DNA of 64,000 nt, from assembly GCA_937981555.1 (NCBI GenBank), contig CALJOK010000029.1:1-64000 (forward strand), written 5' to 3'. This document shows positions 1 to 8,626 of the stretch, piece by piece; within the stretch, counting starts at the first letter, position 1, and the number at the start of each line of letters is the position of its first letter. Under the pieces are notes generated by a model. It saw only the letters and a program-made list of their open reading frames with translations. It was not told the origin of the DNA and ran no database searches. Origin of the DNA: an uncultured Saprospiraceae bacterium (GTDB taxonomy: Bacteria; Bacteroidota; Bacteroidia; Chitinophagales; Saprospiraceae). Made by a program: the position numbers and the translations under genes.

Positions 1-2
1 AC

Positions 3-3000
3 GCCAATCGAGATTATTATTACGGAGATATTGAGGCGAGTAGTTTAAATAATTCAGTAGTATTTGCAGCAACCGAAGCAGGTTTGTTAAAAAGTGAAAA
101 TGGTGGAGTTGATTGGTCGATGAGTCCACAACTCAATAGAATCGATAATCCTGGCACTCGACCTTATTATTTAGCGGCATCGAAGTCAGATGTAAATGTA
201 TTGTTATCAACTTTTGGGAAAGAGGTTTATCGTTCAACTGATGGAGGAAATTCTTGGATTGTAGCATTTGATAATTCAGCAGGTGGACCGAATCATACTT
301 ACACGAGTCAGTACACCAATAATTCAACTTTTGGTATTTATCAAAGAACGTATAATTTCTTCGGGCTCGAACAAGACCATGATGATAGCAATGTTTTTTA
401 TCTCGGATTATTTAATTCGAGCAATCAACCTTGTATTTATAAATCAACAGATAGCGGCGCAAGTTTTGATTTTTTAGTTAATTTAAATACGGCTACTGGA
501 ATTTCACTTTCTACCAGTTTGCACTTTCGAACCATTCCTGCACAGCCTGATATGTTTTATATTTTCGGTCAATTTGCTGATGGAAATATTTATCATTTTA
601 ATGAAGATGGAACATTAGCGAGCGAAATTGTTTTAGATTCTTATGTGGAAGCGGGCGATATAAATTGGTTGGATGAAAATAATGTGTACACCGGTTTTTA
701 TGGTGCAAGTTCAATTATGAAATCTACTGATGGTGGCGCCAATTTTACAGACATGACAGATGGTTATGGTGGTTGTCCAAAATATGTACATCCTGATGTT
801 CGAGATATTGATGTGGTGGGGGATTTGGTTTTGATTGGGTCGGATGGAGGAATGGCTTTGTCGAAAGATGCGATGGTAACTGTGGAAAGTGTGGGACGAG
901 AAATTTCTTCGATTGATTTGTGGGGATTTTCGAGTTCGCCACATTCGGATATTGTATCCGCAGGTTGTGATCATGGACCAACTAAGATTCGAAGATTTGC
1001 TGGAGACAATGGTTGGATTAGTCGAGGTGGAGGAGATGCAGGACAAACTTCTGTCAACCAAAGTAATGATCGGTGGATTTATTTCGATCATGGTTATGGT
1101 ATTTTTAAAACTGAATTAGCTGCTGATAATTCCTTTGCATCGACGGAAGCAATTCAGCCAGATATCAGTTTGCATCGAGTGACTTTTCATCCGAATTTTT
1201 ATCAAACTGCTTTTGGCATTTCAGGAACAAAAGTGGAAGTGACGCACAACAATTTTACTTCTTTTGAAACCTTTTATGATTTTGGAGAAACAGTCAATCG
1301 AATACTTTTAGCACCAACTGACACGACAGTTTTTTACGCATTGTTAAGTAATAATAAAATTAGAAAATCGACTGATGCAGGTGTAACTTGGTCCATCGTA
1401 ACACCTTCTACTACTGCATCATCTGGGCAGTCAAATATCGTCGACATTGCAGTTGGTGATGATCCAAATCACTTGTGGGCTGCCTATGGAAATTGGCAGA
1501 ACGAAGCAAAGATTTTGCAATCAATTGACGGTGGAGAAACTTGGAATAACATTACTTCTACAAATTTACCAACAACGCCAGTTTCCCAAATTGTTTATCA
1601 GCGAGGAACAGACGGAGGAGTGTATTTAGCCTTTGCTGGACAATCTGGTGTTTTTTATAAAAACAATAATTTAGCGGAATTTCAAGCACTTGGTAATGGT
1701 CTTCCTATGCTCGGTTATATTCGAAATATTTATGCAGTTCCTGCCAAAGGGAAATACAGAATGGGGAGTTCAAGAGGAGCTTGGGAGCATGATTTATTTG
1801 AAGAATCGCTTAATCCGATTGCGGATTTTTCAGTTAGTTCGAATAAAAGTAAATGTGGTTTAACACCAATAAAGTTTTTTCAAAATAGCGTTCACTCTTC
1901 TGGGAATGCAACTTATGGTTGGACTTTTGAGGGTGGAAATCCAGCTATTTCAACTGATCCAAATCCTTCTGTAACTTATGCAAACATTGGGTCTTATGCT
2001 GTGTCATTGACCATAACTGATGAGTTTGGAAATAGCAATACAAAATTAATGGAAGATTTTATTCAAGTGCAAACTTCTATTTGTGAACCTGATGATATAG
2101 CTGGAAAAATGATTGACTTGCCAGTTGGAGCAACGAATCGACCTGCGCTTTCGGAAGTGCCAATTGAGGGAAATGAATTTACGATTACGACTTGGGTAAA
2201 GTTGCATGAATTGCAAAATAGCTTTGCTCAAATTGTCAGTACCAATGCTCCAAATACTCGCTTCGGTTTAGGTTTTGCTTTTATGAATTACACGGCAAAT
2301 TCCAATTTGATCTTTACTTCTCCAGATGTGAATTATTGGGAAACCTCTAGTTTAAATTTGCAAGTGAATCAATGGCACTACGTTGCGATTACTTACACGC
2401 CAACTGAAGTGAAAATTTATCTCGATGGCCAAGAACCTTGGATTAAAACTGGCAACTTCCAAGCGGTAGATTTTTCTCAATCTCCATTTTATATCAATAA
2501 TGATATTCATAATCAAGGAGGAAATTTTCATGGGCAAATTGATGAATTGGCATTTTATAATTACGCCTTGACGCAAGAAGAAATTCGAGAGAAAAGACAT
2601 TTAATAAAAAATCCTACGATAGAAAATGGCTTAGTTACTTACTATCAAATCAATCAATATGATGCTGATGAAAGCGCACTTTACGAAGTGATCGGAGGAC
2701 ACCAAGCGACGGTTTTAAATTCATTGATTGATGAGGTATCTCCAATTCCAGTTGCGACGGGAGTAGTTGCTCGTATAGAAAATGTGAGTAATGGAATGTA
2801 TGATTTTGTAGGAACAGATGCCGTCATTGAAATTCCGAATGGTACCACTCCTCCGAATGGAGAAGTAGTGGTAACACGATTAGATTCCGCTCCTAACAAT
2901 ACACCTACAACTGTTCCTGCGGTCACGCCACAATATTGGGTGGTCAATAATTATGGAACAAATGACATTGGTTTGGAGGCGACTTTAAAATTAACGAGTA

Positions 3001-3461
3001 CCGATTTTGTCAATGCTGATTTGATTACAAATTATAAATTACATATTCGACCGCCCAACGAAATTGGACTTTGGGGAGAACATGAAAATGCAACTTCTGT
3101 TTCCCCTTCGACTGATGAAATGGTTTTTACGGAGATTGGATATTTCGAACAATTCATCGTAAGTGATGCGATGGAGACGAGTATTGAAAATATTCCAAAG
3201 GAAAAAATAAATCCAATTATTCAAATTTCTCCCAATCCAGCGAGCGATCATTTGATGGTTTTATTTAATGATGAAGCGAAAGGGGAATATCAATTATCCA
3301 TTTTTGATGCGGCGGGAAAAATAATACAATTGCAAAATGTAAATGTGATTGGAGGCAGTTTGGAAAAAATAGATTTGACAGACTTGTCGAGTAGCGTTTA
3401 TGTTTTGTCGGTGCAACAGGTTGGGGTAGAGGCGGAGAGTTTTAAGTTTGTGAAAAAATAA
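3..3461 (+). CDS. T9SS-exported multidomain protein (BNR/sortilin-like repeats, PKD, LamG-like), 5' end outside window
   Basis: The reading frame is open from base 3, so the true start lies upstream of the window; a TTG at base 84 is only an internal codon. The visible part has at least five BNR/sortilin-type repeats with Asp-box-like motifs (STDGGNSW, KSTDSGASF, KSTDGGANF, KSTDAGVTW, QSIDGGETW), which suggests one or more beta-propellers. Then come a PKD-like domain (coding bases about 1850-2060; WTFEGG, NIGSYAVSL), a concanavalin/LamG-like domain (about 2100-2600) and a C-terminal T9SS type A sorting domain of about 80 residues (SPNPASDHLMV to FKFVKK). It should be exported by T9SS and be cell-surface or secreted. 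The substrate cannot be told. A perfect hairpin follows the stop codon. Confidence 0.88.
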   Translation, partial: ANRDYYYGDIEASSLNNSVVFAATEAGLLKSENGGVDWSMSPQLNRIDNPGTRPYYLAASKSDVNVLLSTFGKEVYRSTDGGNSWIVAFDNSAGGPNHTYTSQYTNNSTFGIYQRTYNFFGLEQDHDDSNVFYLGLFNSSNQPCIYKSTDSGASFDFLVNLNTATGISLSTSLHFRTIPAQPDMFYIFGQFADGNIYHFNEDGTLASEIVLDSYVEAGDINWLDENNVYTGFYGASSIMKSTDGGANFTDMTDGYGGCPKYVHPDVRDIDVVGDLVLIGSDGGMALSKDAMVTVESVGREISSIDLWGFSSSPHSDIVSAGCDHGPTKIRRFAGDNGWISRGGGDAGQTSVNQSNDRWIYFDHGYGIFKTELAADNSFASTEAIQPDISLHRVTFHPNFYQTAFGISGTKVEVTHNNFTSFETFYDFGETVNRILLAPTDTTVFYALLSNNKIRKSTDAGVTWSIVTPSTTASSGQSNIVDIAVGDDPNHLWAAYGNWQNEAKILQSIDGGETWNNITSTNLPTTPVSQIVYQRGTDGGVYLAFAGQSGVFYKNNNLAEFQALGNGLPMLGYIRNIYAVPAKGKYRMGSSRGAWEHDLFEESLNPIADFSVSSNKSKCGLTPIKFFQNSVHSSGNATYGWTFEGGNPAISTDPNPSVTYANIGSYAVSLTITDEFGNSNTKLMEDFIQVQTSICEPDDIAGKMIDLPVGATNRPALSEVPIEGNEFTITTWVKLHELQNSFAQIVSTNAPNTRFGLGFAFMNYTANSNLIFTSPDVNYWETSSLNLQVNQWHYVAITYTPTEVKIYLDGQEPWIKTGNFQAVDFSQSPFYINNDIHNQGGNFHGQIDELAFYNYALTQEEIREKRHLIKNPTIENGLVTYYQINQYDADESALYEVIGGHQATVLNSLIDEVSPIPVATGVVARIENVSNGMYDFVGTDAVIEIPNGTTPPNGEVVVTRLDSAPNNTPTTVPAVTPQYWVVNNYGTNDIGLEATLKLTSTDFVNADLITNYKLHIRPPNEIGLWGEHENATSVSPSTDEMVFTEIGYFEQFIVSDAMETSIENIPKEKINPIIQISPNPASDHLMVLFNDEAKGEYQLSIFDAAGKIIQLQNVNVIGGSLEKIDLTDLSSSVYVLSVQQVGVEAESFKFVKK

Positions 3462-3474
3462 GAAAATGATAATA

Positions 3475-3507
3475 AGATATCGGATACCTTTAAGGTATCC
3501 GATATCT
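3475..3507. terminator. Bidirectional hairpin terminator
   Basis: Perfect 16-bp inverted repeat (agatatcggatacctt) with a single-base centre, lying in the 49-bp gap between two convergent genes. It has no long T run, so it may act mainly as an mRNA 3'-end stabiliser. Confidence 0.65.
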
Positions 3508-3510
3508 CTA

Positions 3511-4905
3511 TTACAAAGTTTTCAAATATTCTACCAAGGCCCAACGATAATTTTCCGACAAAGAATCTGCAAAAGTATGTCCTTGATTTCCATAACCTGG
3601 AAGCGTCGTATCGTAAGTCATTTCTCCTTTTCCTCTATTTTTATTTTTGTATTCCCAACCTATTTTTTCCCAATCATATTTTCTAGAATCCTGCGACCTT
3701 TTCCATTTTTCAGGGCGAGCACTACTTTTTAAAACATGATAAATTGTAGGGACAGAACCATTGTGCAAGTAAGGAGCAGTTGCCCAAATTCCATCTAAAG
3801 GTGGCGCGATATATCCACGCTCAGGTTCGAACCAAGATCGAGGTTCTGATTGAGCAAACCAACTTTTATTGTACCAATCCACAATTTTACTATCCGCTCC
3901 ATAGCTCGCATAAAGCGGGTCAGTACCTATTTTTGTAATCGAAACAACTTTGTTCGGATACGTTTCAGGTTCATCATAAGTGCCGTGACAACCTTGGCAT
4001 TTTTTTTGAAAAACTTGCTTGCCTTGCGCTGCTAATTTTAAATCAATTTTACCAGGATACTTGGGTGGTTCAATCGAATTAATCCATGCAGCAATGTGAA
4101 CGAATTTCTCTTGAGCGACTCTCGCTGAGGTACTATCTTTGATACCCAAGACAGAAGCTTGAAATAATAATTTGGTAAAATCACCACGACCAACTGCTGT
4201 GTAGTACAATGCATTTTTCTTTTGCATATGCCAAAGCGCAGGAATATCGCTGGCTATATTATAATCGCGCACATCATATTGAGGCACAGAAGTATAACTC
4301 AAATCTACAGGATCTCGATAACGCATGCAGGCTTCTGCAATTCGTGCAGCAGGATTGACGCCAGGATTTTCAGTATGAATATAAGGCGCCATGAGTTTGA
4401 AGTAATTGCCGAAATCATCGAAGGCAGCAATCGTTGTCGAGTCATTTTTATATTTTTTTCGTACTCGCCAATTCATTAATTTGGCAGGGACGGTCAAGTT
4501 TGTTTGATTATCGTTGAGTGAATTTCCAAGACCTAAAATTACCTTACCATCTACTTTTCCAGCATGGCAACTAAAGCAAGTTCCGTTCATCACTTCGACT
4601 CCTTGCACCGTTTCAAAAACAGCAAAACCATATTCAGATGCGAGTCCTGATTTTCTAGCAAATTTCTCCCGATTGCGTTCGACTCGTTTTTTCATCAAGT
4701 CATACGGAATGCCCGAACCTAAATATGCACCATGAGTCAAATAGTAAAAACCACTATCTGGATCGCCTTCAAGATTTTGAGGGTAGGGAGAAATGACTTT
4801 CGTTTTCCAATCAGTATTTTCGACGATAGGAGGTAAGTCATATTTCTTTTGGCAGGCAAAAAATAAAACGAGGAAGGAGACAGAAAGTAAATAGTACTTT
4901 TTCAT
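3511..4905 (-). CDS. Di-haem c-type cytochrome lipoprotein (RoxA/YhjA-like cytochrome fold)
   Basis: 464 residues. The N-terminus is a lipoprotein signal with lipobox LFFAC (Cys18), so it is probably periplasmic and membrane-anchored. Two covalent haem sites are visible: CFSCH near residues 110-114 and CQGCH near 303-307. The motif APYLHNGSVPTIYHVL near residue 370 is typical of the large di-haem cytochromes related to RoxA rubber oxygenases and bacterial cytochrome c peroxidases. Family knowledge supports a periplasmic electron-transfer or peroxidase/oxygenase role; the substrate cannot be inferred. Start is ATG at 4905. The gene converges with the T9SS gene to its left and has an AT-rich 240-bp leader shared with the divergent SH3-domain gene. 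Confidence 0.85.
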   Translation of the reverse strand: MKKYYLLSVSFLVLFFACQKKYDLPPIVENTDWKTKVISPYPQNLEGDPDSGFYYLTHGAYLGSGIPYDLMKKRVERNREKFARKSGLASEYGFAVFETVQGVEVMNGTCFSCHAGKVDGKVILGLGNSLNDNQTNLTVPAKLMNWRVRKKYKNDSTTIAAFDDFGNYFKLMAPYIHTENPGVNPAARIAEACMRYRDPVDLSYTSVPQYDVRDYNIASDIPALWHMQKKNALYYTAVGRGDFTKLLFQASVLGIKDSTSARVAQEKFVHIAAWINSIEPPKYPGKIDLKLAAQGKQVFQKKCQGCHGTYDEPETYPNKVVSITKIGTDPLYASYGADSKIVDWYNKSWFAQSEPRSWFEPERGYIAPPLDGIWATAPYLHNGSVPTIYHVLKSSARPEKWKRSQDSRKYDWEKIGWEYKNKNRGKGEMTYDTTLPGYGNQGHTFADSLSENYRWALVEYLKTL

Positions 4906-5090
4906 AAATAGTTAAACAAGGAATTTGACATTAGGTTCTTTAATTTCTGAAAGTTTTTTTTTCATAAAAGTTAATTAAAATGATAAATGAAAAAAATGAA
5001 ATTTTGTGATTTTTAAAGAAAATAGTTTTTATCAAAAAAATGATTGGTTTGGTTTTTGAAAATATTGTAAATAATCACGCCAACCAAAAA

Positions 5091-5111
5091 AATACTATTT
5101 CAAGTAGTATT
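5091..5111. promoter_or_regulatory. Interrupted palindrome, possible operator
   Basis: aatacta..tagtatt, 7-bp arms around 7 bases, sits 35 bp upstream of the SH3-domain gene start in the divergent intergenic region. It has the size and symmetry of a dimeric repressor site, but AT-rich DNA gives such palindromes by chance. Confidence 0.25.
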
Positions 5112-5145
5112 CAAATTTTTCCAAAAAAACTTAAATTCTTTTTCG

Positions 5146-5931
5146 ATGAAAACTCTATTTACTTTTCTATTAATCCTCTCTTTTTTATTTCCATCTTTTG
5201 GCGTTAGCGATTATAAATCTAATGATGATTTATACGTTTGGGCTATTTCAGGATTGAATTTGCGTACTCAACCTGATGCGAAATCTAGTAAAATAGTTAA
5301 TATTCCTTATGGCGAAAAAGTGAGAGTAATTGATGCTCAAATCAATACACGTCAGTTTAGTTATACGATGAGTAAGAGCAGTTCAGTTGCTTGGCAAATA
5401 GATGGATATTGGGTGCAAGTTAGATTTGGTGATGAAGAAGGATATGTTTTTGATGGATACTTAGGGAAGTTTCCGACGATAACTAAAAGTGCTGAGACTA
5501 TTCCATACTTGACGCTGAAAACATTTCAAGCCTATGGAAAGGAAAATTGGGGAGGACTCAAAAATGAGAAAAAAGAATCCACTTTAGACTTTGATGATAA
5601 TGCAAGAGATCCTGACAAAGGACTTTCTTCGAGTTACCGGCTTACTTTCAAGAACGGTTCATCTTATGAAGATGTCAATGAAAGCTTCTCAGGCTATGTT
5701 AGTATTTTCATCAAGGATATTAGCTTGGAGGAAGGCTACCTTTTTCTAAACGCTTTGATGGGGATAGAATATAAACAGAAAATGAGAAAAGGTATTGAAC
5801 GTGTTGGAGAAGGGATTCATCTTGCTGCTGTGGAGGAAAATCAAGTTAGATTTACTGGAGAAGGGATGAGTACGATTATTCTAAAAAAAGTGGAAGGAGG
5901 GATAATAATTCAATCAGGTGGAGGATGCTAG
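5146..5931 (+). CDS. Exported SH3-domain protein
   Basis: 261 residues with a Sec signal peptide (hydrophobic FTFLLILSFLFPSFG) and then a bacterial SH3 (SH3b/SH3_3) domain at about residues 28-105. The diagnostic string is GLNLRTQPDAKSSKIVNIPY, followed by GEKVRVI and WVQVRFGDEEGYVFDGYLG. SH3b domains usually bind peptidoglycan peptides or other cell-wall ligands. The C-terminal 140 residues (to the final GGC) match no family I recognise and carry no catalytic motif. It is transcribed alone, divergent from the cytochrome gene, and ends at a strong hairpin. Confidence 0.8.
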   Translation: MKTLFTFLLILSFLFPSFGVSDYKSNDDLYVWAISGLNLRTQPDAKSSKIVNIPYGEKVRVIDAQINTRQFSYTMSKSSSVAWQIDGYWVQVRFGDEEGYVFDGYLGKFPTITKSAETIPYLTLKTFQAYGKENWGGLKNEKKESTLDFDDNARDPDKGLSSSYRLTFKNGSSYEDVNESFSGYVSIFIKDISLEEGYLFLNALMGIEYKQKMRKGIERVGEGIHLAAVEENQVRFTGEGMSTIILKKVEGGIIIQSGGGC

Positions 5932-5959
5932 GTTTGTAAGAGTATATTTACAAAAATAT

Positions 5960-5994
5960 AAAAGCCATCAATCATTATTTGATTGATGGCTTTT
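5960..5994. terminator. Bidirectional intrinsic terminator
   Basis: 15-bp perfect stem (aaaagccatcaatca) with a 5-base loop; the arms end in A and T runs, so it reads as an intrinsic terminator in both directions between two convergent genes. Confidence 0.85.
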
Positions 5995-6001
5995 TACATT
6001 T

Positions 6002-6631
6002 TTATTTTCCAGACAAAGCCAAGGTCAATCCTAATATCGACAACACGCCAACTTTACTCCACTTCGTAATTTTCCAAAATTTTGCATTATTCACATAACC
6101 CGTCAACCGACTTGCCAAAATTGAAATTAAACTAAAAATCACCAAGGCCTGAACCATGAATATCAAGCCAAGAATAATCATTTGGACAGTTATATTAATT
6201 CCATTTGGACTGATAAATTGAGGAAGGAAGGCGATGAAAAATAGGGAGACTTTTGGATTTAAAACATTCATCAAAAATCCTTTTCTAATCAATGGAAATA
6301 GTTGGAATGTTTCTTCTTTTGATTTTTTTCCCAAAGTAACTTCCATTTTTTTTTCTTTGGTCGCCATAAATGCTAAGTAAAACAAATAGGCTGCACCTAA
6401 ATATTTTATGACAGAAAATGCAAGGGCTGATTTTTGGATGACGATGGAAAGTCCTGTCGCCGCGGCCAAGGTATGAATTAAAACTCCTGTGCAAAGTCCA
6501 ATGGAAATGGCGATTCCATTTTTTTGGCCTTTAGTGATGCTTTCTGTTAAAACAAAAATATTATCAGGGCCTGGCATAAAAGTTAATAAAACAGAAGCCA
6601 ATAAAAAGGAAAGAATAAGTTCTATTTGCAT
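6002..6631 (-). CDS. LysE/RhtB-family amino-acid exporter
   Basis: 209 residues, the usual size for the LysE/RhtB superfamily (about 200-210). It shows the family signature near residues 19-50 (PGPDNIFVLTESITKGQKNG, then GLCTGVLIHT) and about six hydrophobic segments. The family exports amino acids or homoserine lactones across the inner membrane. The substrate is not predictable from sequence. Start is ATG at 6631. The gene is single, between two convergent/divergent neighbours. Confidence 0.9.
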   Translation of the reverse strand: MQIELILSFLLASVLLTFMPGPDNIFVLTESITKGQKNGIAISIGLCTGVLIHTLAAATGLSIVIQKSALAFSVIKYLGAAYLFYLAFMATKEKKMEVTLGKKSKEETFQLFPLIRKGFLMNVLNPKVSLFFIAFLPQFISPNGINITVQMIILGLIFMVQALVIFSLISILASRLTGYVNNAKFWKITKWSKVGVLSILGLTLALSGK

Positions 6632-6720
6632 ATAGCGTTTTTTTCAAAATTAGTTAATTTTTTTTACTGAAAAAAGATAAACAGTATTTTCATTTTTATG
6701 CTAAATAGTTTTTCTTTTTA

Positions 6721-6753
6721 TTTGGTTAAATTTACGAACAAGCTCTAAATTTG
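6721..6753 (+). promoter_or_regulatory. Bacteroidota-type promoter of the VOC gene
   Basis: TTTG at 6721-6724 and TAAATTTG at 6746-6753 match the Bacteroidota -33 (TTTG) and -7 (TAnnTTTG) elements with about 21 bases between them. The gene start is 25 bases further on. Confidence 0.6.
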
Positions 6754-6777
6754 CTTTTCTTTATTTAAATTTTAAAA

Positions 6778-7188
6778 ATGAATACCATTTATAATACATT
6801 TCGTCCTAGCGGTTTTGGGACAATTAGTGCCTATCTTTTTACAGAAGATCCTAAAGGTTTAATTGATTTTTTGCAAAAAGCATTCTATGCGGAAGAGGTT
6901 GATCGAACAGTCGATGAAGAAAGTGGAGTGATTAGAAATTGCATTTTAAAGATTGGGGATTCTTGTTTTATGTTGAGCCAAGCTGCTGGCGATTTTATGG
7001 GCATGCGAACTGCATTTTATTTATATACGAATGATCCTGATGCCTTACAAAAGAACGCTCTTGAGAATGGAGCGACTGAAATTTTTCCACCTGCTGATAT
7101 GGATTATGGAGATCGACAAGGAGGAGTGATGGATCCTGCGGGCAATTATTGGTGGATTTCGAAAAGGTTGGTGGAAGAAAATTATTAA
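6778..7188 (+). CDS. VOC-superfamily (glyoxalase/PhnB-like) protein
   Basis: 136 residues, a normal size for a two-module vicinal-oxygen-chelate protein. The order PSGFGTISAYLF, DFLQKAFYAEEV, CILKIGDSCFMLSQA, YTNDPDALQKNALENGATE and DRQGGVMDPAGNYWWIS follows the PhnB/YdhR-like subgroup. VOC proteins bind a metal and act on small electrophiles or antibiotics, but many of this subgroup have no known substrate. It has its own promoter-like signal and a short leader. A 28-base palindromic repeat lies just after the stop codon. Confidence 0.88.
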   Translation: MNTIYNTFRPSGFGTISAYLFTEDPKGLIDFLQKAFYAEEVDRTVDEESGVIRNCILKIGDSCFMLSQAAGDFMGMRTAFYLYTNDPDALQKNALENGATEIFPPADMDYGDRQGGVMDPAGNYWWISKRLVEENY

Positions 7189-7201
7189 TAACATTTCCTA
7201 C

Positions 7202-7229
7202 GTAGCGGTCTGCTAAAGTAGACTGCTAC
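7202..7229. repeat. 28-nt palindromic repeat, copy 1
   Basis: gtagcggtctgctaa..gctac forms an imperfect hairpin with G-T wobbles. A second copy of the same length and layout, in inverse orientation, lies at 37414-37441. Both are intergenic and flanked by ACG/CGT. This fits a REP-like dispersed repeat. Confidence 0.55.
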
Positions 7230-7263
7230 GTGTTATAAATACTCTATGTAAAACCATCGAAAA

Positions 7264-8370
7264 ATGAAAACCAAACTTAACCTTCAAGTCAAAAGTTTAT
7301 TTCTTCCTTTGCGTACTACTTTTAAACAAGCTTCTTCTGTTCGGAATGTGGGCGAAAGCATTTGGTGCGAAGCTCGAAGAGAAAAGATAATTGGCTTTGG
7401 CGAAGGTTGTCCTCGAATATACGTCACGAACGAAACAGTTAAGACTGCACTTGATTGGATCAATCAAAAAATTCCAGAGATTCAAAATGAATGTTATTCA
7501 CTTGATGCACTAAAATATTGGATGAATGAAAACCGTGTAGAGATTGATAAAAATCCCGCCGCTTTTTGTGCGATAGAAACTGCGCTGCTTGATCTTTTTT
7601 CCAAAGAAAAAAATACAAGTGTTGAAAAATTGTTAGGTCTCGAAAGTCCTGAAAGAATTTATACTTACACGGGCGTTTTAAGTGATGGAGGAGAGGAAAA
7701 ATTATTGGCTCATGCAACTCGATTTTTGCAAGGAGGTTTTACTGATTTTAAAATTAAAGTAAACGGTGATCTTAAAATTGATCAAAATAAAATTGAACTC
7801 CTTTTTGATTTAGCAAAAAAATATAATATTTCTAATCTTCGAATTCGACTCGATGCGAATAATCTTTGGGCAGAAAAGGTAGAAGAGGCGATTGCTCACT
7901 TAAGCGCATTAAATCTTTCCATTTTTGGAATTGAAGAACCAGTTGCACCAAAAAATTATAAAGCACTTAGTCGTATTTCAAATGAATTAGATCTATCGAT
8001 TATATTAGATGAAAGTCTTTGCACGACTTCTGATTTTGAAAAGTTAGATCAAGTCGATGGAAAATTTATTGGCAACTTAAAAGTGTCGAGATTGGGTGGA
8101 GTCATCCGTTCACTCGAAATAATTGAAGCACTCAAAAAACGAAATCATCAAATCATCGTCGGAGCACATGTTGGCGAAACTTCTATTTTAACTCGTGCAG
8201 GAATGTGCATAGCTCAAGCAGCTGGCCAATATTTAATTGCTCAAGAAGGAGGTTTCGGCGAAATACTTTTGGAGAGAGATGTAGTTCAACCGAGTTTAAT
8301 TTTTGGAAAGCTAGGTCAGATTAATTTATTGAAGTTTTCAGGCAAGTGGAATTATGGTTGGGGGTTTTAA
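7264..8370 (+). CDS. Enolase-superfamily dipeptide epimerase (L-Ala-D/L-Glu epimerase type)
   Basis: 368 residues. The muconate-lactonising-enzyme subgroup signature is complete: the KxK pair in FKIKVNGD near residue 163, metal ligands in LDANN (about 196), EEP (about 225) and LDES (about 249), and the second catalytic lysine in KVSRLGG (about 273). In this family the two lysines deprotonate and reprotonate the alpha carbon of L-Ala-D/L-Glu and related dipeptides during murein-peptide recycling. Dipeptide specificity cannot be settled without structure. No recycling partner (ligase, permease) is adjacent. Start is ATG at 7264. Confidence 0.87.
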   Translation: MKTKLNLQVKSLFLPLRTTFKQASSVRNVGESIWCEARREKIIGFGEGCPRIYVTNETVKTALDWINQKIPEIQNECYSLDALKYWMNENRVEIDKNPAAFCAIETALLDLFSKEKNTSVEKLLGLESPERIYTYTGVLSDGGEEKLLAHATRFLQGGFTDFKIKVNGDLKIDQNKIELLFDLAKKYNISNLRIRLDANNLWAEKVEEAIAHLSALNLSIFGIEEPVAPKNYKALSRISNELDLSIILDESLCTTSDFEKLDQVDGKFIGNLKVSRLGGVIRSLEIIEALKKRNHQIIVGAHVGETSILTRAGMCIAQAAGQYLIAQEGGFGEILLERDVVQPSLIFGKLGQINLLKFSGKWNYGWGF

Positions 8371-8626
8371 AAAAAACACTAAAATAATAGAATTTATTAT
8401 TTGGAAATAAAATCAATTTAATGATCTGTTTTAAAGGGTTTTGTCGAAATATGAGTTTCTTTTTTTTTGGAAAAAATGAAAATATGTTTTTCCTGTCTAG
8501 CCTAGAATAAATTACTTTTGAGTTACTTACCAAAAACTGAAAAAAATTCCAATTTCTTATTTTTATTAATTTTCAATTCTTTTAAAAAAGATACGGTCAA
8601 ACTTTTACATTTAAAACAAACACTTC

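Noticed and set aside
711-1091. Minus-strand frame of 126 residues inside the T9SS giant
   Set aside because: Low-complexity Ser/Thr/Ile-rich translation antisense to a clearly coding frame; no domain.
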